From the NCBI RefSeq assembly GCF_032854445.1, contig NC_088301.1, forward strand, positions 59,780,512 to 59,844,511: a stretch of 64,000 bases of DNA. Reading direction: 5' to 3'. The stretch comes from Liolophura sinensis (lineage: Eukaryota; Mollusca; Polyplacophora; Chitonida; Chitonidae). The notes below the pieces were generated by a model. The model ran no database searches. It had not been told where the DNA came from and saw nothing but the letters and a program-made list of their open reading frames with translations. Shown here piece after piece: positions 49,501-58,938 of the stretch (position 1 is its first letter; each line of letters opens with the position of its first letter). The position numbers were made by a program, and so were the translations under genes.

Positions 49501-52500
49501 AAGGTTATGGGCCATATTCTGTGTATCTTTTATTCCAGGTCAATGTTGATATTCTGTATATCTCTTGATTTTGTTCCAGGTCAACGGTGATATTCTGTAT
49601 ATCTCTTCATTTTGTTCCAGGTCATTGGTGATATTCTGTATATCTCTTCGTTTTGTTCCATGCCAGCAGTGACATTCTGTATATCTCTTTATTTTGTTTT
49701 AGGTCAATGGTGATATTCTGTATATCTCTTTATTTTGTTCCATGTCAATGGTGATATTCTGTATATCTCTTATTTTGGTCTAGGTCAGTGGTGATATTCT
49801 GTATATCTCTTATTTTGTTCTAGGTCACCGGTGATATTCCGTGTATCTCTTTGTTTTGTTCCCAGTCAACAGTGATATTCTGTATATCTCGTCATTTTGT
49901 TCTAGGCCAATGGTGATATTCTGTATATATCCTATTTTGTTCCAGGTTGTGGGTGATAAATTGTATATCACTTGGTCTTTTTCCAGGTTATGTGTGATAT
50001 TCTGTATATCTCTTCATTATGTTCCAGGTTATGTGTGATATTCTGTATATCTCTTTGTTTTGTTCGAGCTTATGGCGAATATCCTGTATATTTCTTTATT
50101 TTGTTTCAGGTCAGTGGTGATATTCATTGTATCTCTTATTTTGTTCCAGGTCAACAGTGATATTCTGTATTTCTCTTCGTATTGTTCCAGGCCAAAGGGT
50201 GATATTCTGTATGTCTCCTTTTTTAGTTCCAGGTTATGTGTGGTATTACGTATATCTCTTCATTTTGGTCCAGGTTATGGAGAATATTCTGTTTATCTCT
50301 TTATGTTGTTCCGGGTCAATGGTGATATTTTGTATATCTCTTTATTTTGTTCCAGATCAACAGTGATATTATGTATGTTCCTTCATTTTGTTCCAGGCCA
50401 AGAGTGATATTCTGTATATCTCTTCATTTTGTTCCAGGCCAAGAGTGATATTCTGTATATCTCTTCATTTTGTTCCAGGCCAAGAGTGATATTCTGTATA
50501 TCTCTTTATTTTGTTCCAGGCCAAGAGTGATATTCTGTATATCTCTTCATTTTGTTCCAGGCCAAGAGTGATATTCTGTATATCTCTTCATTTTGTTCCA
50601 GGCCAAGAGTGATATTCTGTATATCTCTTTATTTTGTTCCAGGTTATGCATGATATTCTGTACATCGCTTCGTTTTGTTCCAGGTTATGGGGGATATTCC
50701 TCCTGCAGGCCAGGAAAGCTCCATCAAATGGAACAAGCTGTCCCAATCTGTTAAGTTGTCGGAGATCACATGGAAGATCATAAAGTTTAACCCAGCACAT
50801 GATAACGAAAATGAGAAGTTCCGTGAGTAAATATAAAAATTATGAAACTTAAAACAGGAGTTATTTATAGTTTCGTCATAAAGGGTTTGTTGTCCTGGAT
50901 TATTGTGCTTCAAAATCACCCACATCCTGGATGTTTGGGTGAGTGCTGTATTATCTCTGGTGTCTTCAGTTTGGTGGGTGGGAGGGGGTGTTGTGCCTGG
51001 TGTCTAGCATGTTGTGTGGGTGGGAGTTGTCTTAAGCATATTAAGTGTATGAAATGTCATGTCTGGTGTCTTCAGTGTGTTGTTTTGATGGGTGGGGTGT
51101 CATGTCTGTTATTTTATGGGTAGGAGGCTGTCATGTCTGGTGATTACAATATGTTTTGTGGGTGAAGAGTCATACTTGGTGTCTTAAGCAGGTTGTTGTG
51201 GTGGGTGGGATGTCATTTACGGCATCTTCAACGAGTTGTTTGAGTGAGTGGAATGTCATGTTTGATGTTGGGTGGGGCAAGGGTGTCATGCCTGATGTTT
51301 AGCATGGTGTGTGGATGGGAAGGGTATTTTGTGTGGTTTTTTAAGCATATGCTGTGAATGAATGCAGGATTATACGATGGAAAGCATACAAATACACAAT
51401 TAAAAGACCAAACTTTTCATTTCATGTCTCTCATTTCTCATAATTTCAGCTGATGTGGATTATGAAGGTATCCTTGTTCTTCCTACTGGATCAAAGCAGG
51501 AAGCCTTACCTCTGGTTGTATTTCCTCATGGTAAGTGGATTTCAAAAGATATGCACAACCAAAAATAAGGAAGTAACATTTGTTACATAAATTTTTGGTG
51601 TATGTTTTGGTCCAAAAACTGGGTTTATTTTGTCAAGCAATAATTGAAAATAACTGTTTAACATTACGTACTCTTACACAGAACATTTTTTTGTATGGGT
51701 ATTTGCCCAGAGAAATTATCACATTGAGCAAATGTCATTTTCCTCGAGGGAATCAATACATCAAGCTCTGCTGGAAAAACCTGTTTGAATACTGTAAATG
51801 TAGAAATTGGTCCAAGGGAACATAAACAGTAATCCGATGTAAACCTATGTGGTAAACCTATGTAGTTTGTGATGGCACCATGTGTAATGGATAACATCTT
51901 ATAACTAATGACGAGCTCGATTGGGTGATGAGCTAGATTGAGCACCTCAGCCCCAGGTGGTAACTGTTAGGCCCTACATATATTTCAATGAACATGATCA
52001 GTGTTACCCTCTGAATATGCTTGAGTATGTATAAATGGTATTGTTATGAAAACCCCGGGTTTTTTGGAGGGGGGGGGGGCATTCATACATGTGGTTGATT
52101 GTATCTTATCTTGTTATACTGGCCAGTGTGTAAATGAAATACTTTGTCATTGAAAAACAATGTAATACATGTAAATCAATTAAATTGAATCATTGGATCA
52201 ATAATTTGATAAATGACCAACAGATTGCCATGTTTGAAACCAGCTCCTGACATAGTATAACTTATGTCAGTAGGTTTGTTTTTTCAGCTCCATGGCCATG
52301 GGTGTGGTTTTCTCACTATAGCCTTTGTCCTGTGTCTTTCACCTGCCAACCTGAGCACTGTTTTAGAAGTTGATTACAGTCGTAGGAATGTATGCCATAA
52401 AACCATATTTAAACATATAAGCAAATCATATACCTTGTGAAAATAAGTTCTTCCAGTTTTAAAAACTGTCACTGTAATGTAGCGTTTTGGTTGATTTGCA

Positions 52501-55500
52501 GGTGGACCTCATACCTGTTTTTCTTCTGGGTTTGCTTTGTACTTCTCTCTGCTGGCTAGGTGTGGATTTGCAGTTTTGCTGGGTAAGGAGTTATCTGAAA
52601 AGCAAAATGTTCACTGAAGAATTACAATTCAGTTTTTGTTAAATTCCAGGATTCACCTGCTGCACAGATTCACTTTGCATGAGGGTTTATATTCTTCTGC
52701 CCTGTACAAGCATATCTATGTTTTTTCCAGTTAACTACAGAGGCTCAGTTGGATTTGGCCAGGATGGAATTGTATCGTTGGTGGGAAATATTGGGAAGCA
52801 AGATGTACAGGATGTCCAGGTAAATGTTTGATGTTTTAATGACTTTATGATTTTGACCCTAGATATTTTGGAGTTGAAACCTGTAACTGCAGGTGTACAG
52901 TAGTGTGACCTCAGACATACAATTTTGAATCTTGGAGAACCTGGATACACTTACTTTAAATTCCGTTAATGATTATTAAATCTTTGTAACATAGACAGTA
53001 GAACTGCATTCAGCCTCATGTTCACAAAAGAACACTATCAGTAGTGGTAGAGCCAGTGTGAATGTAGTTCCTCAAGCAGATTGCATATGGGCATCAGGGG
53101 CTTATTTTGTAAAGCATTCAAATCCTGCGACTGTTGTGGCTTCTTGACAATGTACAGTGCTCACGGACAGCCTTACATTACATTAAATTGGCCTTCACAT
53201 TGTCTTAATTGTCTCCTTGTTGTACAGTCAGCTACTCTGCATGTGTTGAAGTCGGACTTTCTTGATAAAGAGAAAGTCGTTGTCATGGGAGGATCTCATG
53301 GGGGGTTTCTAACAACTCACCTGATTGGCCACTACCCTGTAAGTCTTGGTCCATATTGTGTATCATAATAATAATGTAAAAGTAATAGAGTTTAAGTTTC
53401 AATAGTGATGAAATATTCAGTAAATGCAACTACTATTACAAGATACTGTCAGTGTGAGAATTGATAAATATCATCATTTGACTTTTGCTGGTCTTTATTT
53501 AATAGGTAAATTATTTCTTATTGTTTTAAACAACAAAACAAAAAATTTATGAAAATAATAAATTTATAATGTAGTGTTTTCTTTGCATCATGACTTTGGT
53601 AGCAAGGAATAACAGTACATGAAGGCACCTCTCTAAATTTGGATTAGATAGTAAGGTTTTGTGGCTACTTATGTTTACTATTTCAGGGCTTTTATAAAGC
53701 AGCTGTAGCCAGGAATCCTGTAACTAACTTAGTAGGTAAGTTACTTTATAGGATCATTCTGTTTTATATACTAACGTATTCAGGAGAGAATTTTAAGGCA
53801 GTTATGCTGGGCATTATTCCAGCGTGTCAAAAAATGATGCGTTTAGGAGGAATTGAACATCCTGTCAAGCTATTTCTCTTCCAAACATTTTATGTAATGT
53901 CAGACTACATGGTCATGGCCGACATTTCACATAAAGACATAAATGTAACTTTACACATTAAATAGTCATTTTGCATTAAACAGGTGACAGAATAATGATT
54001 TTTTCTGAGTGTATGAAAAAAATTATTGTTACATATCTGTTAAAACTGCTTTCTTTGGTTGTTTATTTTTAGCAATGCTTGGGTCCTCTGATATTCCAGA
54101 TTGGTAAGTGATTTTTTTAATCTAGTTTATTCTTTAATATTAATTGCAGGAAAGCTGTCCTGTGATTCACTAGATCTGTAAGTTGGCTCAAATGTTTCAC
54201 TCTGAATAAAAGAAATTGAAAAAGTCAGTTGGATAAAAGTGATGAAAGAGAAAGAAAAAAAAAACCACATAGAAATTGTAGTGTAGTTTCCTGTAACAGA
54301 ATAAACTGAGATTTTTGCAAGGTTTTTGATTTCTAAAAAAAATTACACTCGTTCTCTGTGGTCTTCTTATTAACATGTTCACACCTCCTTTGCAGGATAT
54401 ATGTGGAATGTGGTTATGAGTTTGACTTTGTCAATTTGCCAAATCCTGATATGTACAAGACGTTCTGGTCAAAGTCTCCTATCAGATATATTGATCAGGT
54501 GAGTAGTTGGAAAGTAAAGGTGAAACCAATGAAAATACTCACCAAATTAACCCCTCTTAGCAAATGCTCTTGTTCTTACTGATAACTGTAACGGTCTTTC
54601 ACTTCCTGTTTGTTTACCCACCTCACACACACTGAAGAGTTACAAAATACATGTAGCAATGCAGGATTATGCTGGAGGATGCAGTCCACGCAAAGTGATG
54701 AGAGCACTCAGATGTTTGTACATGTACTTGGTGTATGAAAGTAAATGTTGGAAAGTCAAGTCAAGTATTTGTATTCAGTGATTAGGAAAAGTAACACTTA
54801 CTTTGCCCACTTGTATAATAATTACAATGTATATTACAAATATTTTATGTAATTGCTACAAAAATACCAATTTATACCTTCAGATGGAATGTGCTATGTG
54901 GTTTAAATAGGGTACCTTTCATTAGCTAGGAAACAGGAGGTGCAGGTACAGATTCGAGCTTTGAATCCGAATTTGTGGATTCCCCTGCTCTCAATGCGTG
55001 TGGGGTAAGAAGCAGCCAATGAACTGTCTAACGCTTGGTGAAAACCACTTGTATTCCACTAATACTTCATGTGGGTAAATTTGTTAGTAACTTGCCAAAG
55101 ATCAGTGGTTTACCCTGGGCACTAGTCTTTCCTCCACTGCAGTTGGGAAGGGGTTTACTCTGGGCACTAGGCTTTCCTCCACTGCAGATGGGAAGGGGTT
55201 TACCCTGGGCACTAGGCTTTCCTCCACTGCAGATGGGAAAGGGTTTACCCTGGGCACTAGGCTTTCCTCCACTGCAGATGGGAATGGGTTTACCCTGGGC
55301 ACTAGGCTTTCCTCCACTGCAGATGGGAATGGGTTTACCCTGGGCACTAGGCTTTCCTCCACTGCAGATGGGAAAGGGTTTACCCTGGGCACTAGGCTTT
55401 CCTCCACTGCAGATGGGAATGGGTTTACCCTGGGCACTAGGCTTTCCTCCACTGCAGATGGGAAGGGGTTTACCCTGGGCACTAGGCTTTCCTCCACTGC

Positions 55501-57157
55501 AGATGGGAAGGGGTTTGCCCTGGGCACTAGGCTTTCCTCCACTGCAGGTGGGAATGGGTTTACCCTGGGCACTAGGCTTTCCTCCACTGCAGGTGGGAAG
55601 GGGTTTACCCTGGGCACTAGGCTTTCCTCCACTGCAGATGGGAAGGGGTTTCTCCTAAATTCACTAAACAGTGTGGCTTCCATGGCCATATTTATTTTCT
55701 GTTTGTTAAGTTTGATAATGTTTCAACCCTACAAAACATGTATTTACAAACAGAAAATGTATTTCATTGTCTATGTTAGACAGGTGACATTGACCCTAAT
55801 AGTGTAGTTTAAGGTTAGGTGTCAGGTCTGGCATGGGCAGTGCTGGGTGTATCATTCAGTAATGCAGTTTGATATTCATAGTTTTGTGTTAAATCAGGTG
55901 AAGACCCCAACCATGATAATGCTTGGAGCAGAAGACAAAAGAGTCCCTCCAAAACAAGGCGAAGAATATTACCGTGCCCTCAAAGCAAGAAACATTCCTG
56001 CCAGGTGAGACTGGAAATATGTACATGTATTTTGTACTGGAATGGAATGACTAATAGAAGAGAGTTAATGATGACCACACAACAGTTAATTGGATCCACA
56101 TGACATATATTGTGTAAACTTTGTTTCTGGCTATTATTTTGTCACCATATTTTGATTTTGCAACACTCTCATACTGAAGAATGGGTATGATGAACCAGCT
56201 CATAGGAGATCAGTTTCCTGCTTCTGTGTTCATTTGGAATCTACAAAAAGAATTTATTTTATGCATACATGTACTCTGGCAAAAATTTACCTGGCTGGAG
56301 ATTTGAACTTCTGTTATTTCACTATGACAGTCTTTCACAATGACCTTCACATTAGCAATGACAGTCACGTTCACAATGACTTTCTCATTTATATTGACTT
56401 TGACACTTACAGTGACAATCTTTCACAATGACCTTCACATTAGCAATGACAGTCACGTTCACAATGACTTTCTCATTTATATTGACTTTGACACTCACAG
56501 TGACAATCTTTCACAATGACCTTCACATTAGCAATGACAGTCACGTTCACAATGACTTTCTCATTTATATTGACTTTGACACTCACAGTGACAATCTTTC
56601 ACAATGACCTTCACATTAACAGTGTCAATCACACTCACAATGACTTTCACATTAACAGTGCCAATCACACTCACAATGACTTTCACATTAACAGTGCCAA
56701 TCACACTCACAATGACTTTCACATTAACAGTGCCAATCACACTCACAATGACTTTCACATTAACAGTGCCAATCACACTCACAATGACTTTCACATTAAC
56801 AGTGCCAATCACACTCACAATGACTTTCACATTAACAGTGCCAATCACACTCACAATGACTTTCACATTAACAGTGCCAATCACACTCACAATGACTTTC
56901 ACATTAACAGTGTCAATCACACTCACAATGACTTTCACATTAACAGTGTCAATCACACTCACAATGACTTTCACATTAACAGTGTCAATCACACTCACAA
57001 TGACTTTCATATTCACAATTACCTTCACATTTACAATGAATTTCATGTTCCTCTTAGACTCCTGGTGTATCCTGAAGATTGTCATCCTATCATCAAGATG
57101 GATTCTGAATCAGATGCCTTTGTCAACATCATCAGATGGTTCAGTGATCACCTCTAG
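34528..57157 (+). CDS. APEH: Acylamino-acid-releasing enzyme (acylaminoacyl-peptidase), complete, 22 exons, 712 aa
   Basis: A cytosolic S9-family serine peptidase that removes N-acylated residues from short peptides. Exons: 34528-34563, 35004-35224, 35800-35890, 36728-36806, 37071-37201, 37551-37688, 38819-38910, 42463-42500, 42812-42933, 43838-43895, 44311-44411, 44923-45063, 50684-50822, 51450-51530, 52502-52582, 52731-52819, 53228-53338, 53687-53735, 54073-54103, 54396-54498, 55898-56004 and 57058-57157. All phases match. The N-terminal beta-propeller half includes [14 protein letters not shown] and [11 protein letters not shown]. The alpha/beta-hydrolase half has the oxyanion region FPHGGPH, nucleophile Ser569 in GGSHGG, Asp657 in GAEDKRVP and His689 in DCHP. 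These are each 18 residues before human Ser587, Asp675 and His707, so the catalytic domain is collinear. Human APEH is 732 aa. Less certain points: exon 1 ([12 protein letters not shown], chosen for Kozak context, phase and GTATGT donor) and the acceptors of exons 8 and 9. Confidence 0.95.
38547..38788 (+). mobile_element. SINE copy directly upstream of APEH exon 7
   Basis: Sense-orientation copy: tRNA-like head (gtctgtggctgagtggttag), tgctggcttcctctccagtt, gaaatattcttgagtatg and an aataaataaatgaatgaa tail. It ends only about 30 bp before the exon 7 acceptor (38819). Confidence 0.85.
38932..42085 (+). repeat. 36-bp minisatellite in APEH intron 7, about 87 units
   Basis: The unit is ggtcacttgtaggtgtgtct followed by gtggtaacttgtccct. 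It starts about 20 bp after the exon 7 donor and fills most of the 3.55-kb intron. Units of 36 bp keep frame and carry few stops, so long reading frames appear on both strands ([12 protein letters not shown] on plus, [12 protein letters not shown] on minus); these are not genes. Recurrent variants include ctcaggtcac for ctggtcac, gtgataac for gtggtaac, and a 35-bp unit with ggtccatgtagg at about 39660, 39732, 40523 and 41278. Confidence 0.97.
43272..43422 (-). mobile_element. Internally deleted SINE copy with 15-bp target-site duplication in APEH intron 9
   Basis: Same family as 1061-1317, but only 151 bp long. The body jumps from ggttgctg directly to agccacggaggcccc, so about 110 bp including most of the tRNA-like head is absent. 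Flanked by exact ctcttcatctatatt copies at 43257-43271 and 43423-43437. Confidence 0.92.
44340..44613 (+). repeat. APEH exon 11 and three decayed tandem copies of it
   Basis: The 3' part of exon 11 (from the CAG at 44340 to just past its donor) recurs at about 44422-44500, 44502-44577 and, shortened, 44578-44613, at roughly 80-bp spacing. All share TCCAGGT near the start, GTGCTGA, and AATAAGG or ATAAGG at the donor end; copies 2 and 3 also share CTCCTTCACC. Only the first copy keeps the APEH frame ([19 protein letters not shown]). Copies 2 and 3 begin with TGATAG and TGATAA stops. The donor is lost in copy 2 (AAG|GAAA) but kept in copy 3 (AAG|GTAAGC) and copy 4 (AAG|GTATCG). Confidence 0.85.
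45250..48720 (-). mobile_element. Antisense non-LTR retrotransposon (LINE) remnant in APEH intron 12
   Basis: On the minus strand the element reads, from its 5' side: an ORF1-like start ([20 protein letters not shown], 48659 down, with internal stops); zinc knuckles at about 48240-48060 ([14 protein letters not shown]; a second with its first Cys replaced, [28 protein letters not shown]); a 200-N gap; an endonuclease-like stretch (47485-47300, [19 protein letters not shown] region); reverse-transcriptase pieces ([17 protein letters not shown] and [13 protein letters not shown] near 46440-46190; catalytic FADD at about 45809-45820; [15 protein letters not shown] onward at 45610-45300). Stops and frame changes show it is dead. 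CCHC-bearing ORF1 plus APE-type endonuclease fits the I/Jockey group; the exact clade is not settled. Confidence 0.88.
47721..47920. other. Assembly gap of 200 N inside the LINE
   Basis: Exactly 200 N between the zinc-knuckle region and the endonuclease part of the antisense LINE. It does not touch an APEH exon. Confidence 0.99.
49503..50683 (+). repeat. 41-bp minisatellite abutting APEH exon 13, about 28 units
   Basis: The unit is gtcaatggtgatattctgta followed by tatctctttattttgttccag. The last unit ends exactly at the splice acceptor of exon 13 (50684). The exon's own first 16 bases, GTTATGGGGGATATTC, match the start of a unit (for example gttatgtgtgatattc near 49988). Each unit therefore carries a pyrimidine-rich tttgttccag acceptor plus exon-like bases. 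Confidence 0.95.
55107..55652 (+). repeat. 45-bp minisatellite in APEH intron 20, about 12 units
   Basis: The unit is tttaccctgggcactaggct followed by ttcctccactgcagatgggaagggg. It lies between exon 20 (ends 54498) and exon 21 (starts 55898). Units are highly alike, differing mainly at aagggg/aatggg/aaaggg and at gcagatg/gcaggtg. As 45 is a multiple of 3, both strands show artefact reading frames of about 200 codons ([15 protein letters not shown]). Each unit has a ttcctccactgcag segment resembling a 3' splice site. Confidence 0.96.
56326..57040 (+). repeat. Two-stage minisatellite in APEH intron 21, ending next to exon 22
   Basis: At 56326-56600 an 88-bp-scale block (tttcacaatgaccttcacat then tagcaatgacagtcacgttc and on) occurs about three times. 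From about 56600 to 57008 a derived 36-bp unit, aatgactttcacattaacag then tgccaatcacactcac, occurs about 11 times; gccaatc units in the middle are flanked by gtcaatc units. Degenerate units continue to about 57040, only 18 bp before the exon 22 acceptor (57058). The reading frames across it ([12 protein letters not shown]) are artefacts of the unit length. Confidence 0.95.
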
Positions 57158-57678
57158 AAGACAGGTGTGGCCTCTTTTGAATTCCAGCTGAAGCAGTTTC
57201 TACCAATTCAATGTGGTGTGTAGCTCACATCACAGCACAGTCTGGATTGTAACTGTGACTGAAGCTCTGACTCCTAGATTGGATGTTATTTGATACATGC
57301 CTCTTTATGAAGATTTTCTTGAAATACCAACTATCTGCATATAATCAGAATATTTCTTGAAACAAGTAAATCTGTAAATTCTTATGTTCACTTAATCATT
57401 TTAGTAACAAGTATAATTTTTATTTTGAACCTTATTACAAGTATTTAGTTTTATGACATACACAAATTTTACCATCAATGAATTAAAGAAAAGTGTTTAC
57501 ACATGTAAGTGTATACAGTACATTATTGACTGTACTTAGCTTTTTACTGAAGTTGTGAAAATTACATACTGGTATGATTAAAAGGATTCCATCATTTGTA
57601 AAAGTGATGGATGATTTAGCCATTATCATAGTACCATTCATGTTAGTCGGATAGAATCAGCATGTCAGGTTATGTGAT

Positions 57679-58668
57679 GATCTTCTCAGCAGTGGAGGAG
57701 CTATAGGCATAACGTGACCTTCTCAGTACATGTAGTGGAGGATCTCCAGGCATAATGTGACCTCAGTATATGTAGTGTAGGATCTCCAGGCATAATGTGA
57801 TCTTCTCAATGCATGTGATCTTCTCAGTACATGTAGTGTAGGATCTCCAGGCATAATGTGACCTTCTCAGTACATGTATTGTAGGATCTCCAGGCATAAT
57901 GTGATCTTTTTCAGTACATGTAGTGTAGGATCTCCAGGCATAATGTGATGATCCTCTCAGTACATGTAGTGTAGGATCTCCAGGCATAATGTTGTGATCC
58001 TCTCAGTACATATAGTGTAGGATCTCCAGGCATAATGTGGTGATCCTCTCAGTACATATAGTGTAGGATCTCCAGGCATAATGTGGTGATCCTCTCAGTA
58101 CATATAGTGTAGGATCTCCAGGCATAATGTGGTGATCCTCTCAGTACATGTAGTGTAGGATCTCCAGGCATAATGTGATGATCCTCTCAGTACATATAGT
58201 GTAGGATCTCCAGGCATAATGTGGTGATCCTCTCAGTACATATAGTGTAGGATCTCCAGGCATAATGTGGTGATCCTCTCAGTACATATAGTGTAGGATC
58301 TCCAGGCATAATGTGGTGATCCTCTCAGTACATATAGTGTAGGATCTCCAGGCATAATGTGGTGATCTTATCAGTACATGTAGGAGCTCCAGGCATAATG
58401 TGGTGATCTTCTCAGTGCATGTAGGAGCTCCAGACATGATGTGGTGATCTTCTCAGTACATGTAGGAGCTCCAGGCATAATGTGGTGATCTTCTCAGTGC
58501 ATGTAGGAGCTCCAGACATGATGTGGTGATCTTCTCACTACATGTAGGAGCTCTAGGCATAATGTAGTGATCCCCTCAGTAATGTAGGAGCTCGAAGCAT
58601 AATGTGGTGATCCTCTTTGCAGTGTAGGAGCTCGAAGCATAATGTGGTGATCCTCTTTGCAGTGTAGG
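57679..58668 (+). repeat. 46-bp minisatellite downstream of APEH, about 20 units
   Basis: The unit is gatcctctcagtacatatag then tgtaggatctccaggcataatgtggt, with shortened units (tgtaggagctccaggcat) towards the 3' end. It begins about 520 bp after the APEH stop. The next clear AATAAA is at 58933-58938, so the array could be transcribed in a long 3' UTR. An upstream ATTAAA near 57578 would end the transcript before it. Confidence 0.93.
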
Positions 58669-58938
58669 AGCGTAACTTATCAGCTGTGAGTAGGCTCAGA
58701 GGGAAATCGCCATCTGTGACACACCCTATGATAAAGTTTGTGTTGAAGAAGTGATTAAGAGGCCAGTGGTGTTAGTTATTTTTGGATGTGTTTTTGAAAA
58801 TTTGGACTTAATAATTGTTTTGATACAAACTATTTTTGTAAATTCCCTGGTGAAATCTGCATTGTGAGGTCATCATTTTACCTGTCATTAAAATACAATA
58901 TCAATTTCCATTTCTTTGTCAATTGTCTGTGGAATAAA

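Noticed and set aside
55035-55689. Overlapping frames of about 200 codons with 15-residue repeats
   Set aside because: Produced by a 45-bp tandem repeat in APEH intron 20; open on both strands, with no start context or domain.
56516-57191. Frames of about 200 codons ([12 protein letters not shown])
   Set aside because: Produced by a 36-bp tandem repeat in APEH intron 21. One frame happens to run into real exon 22.
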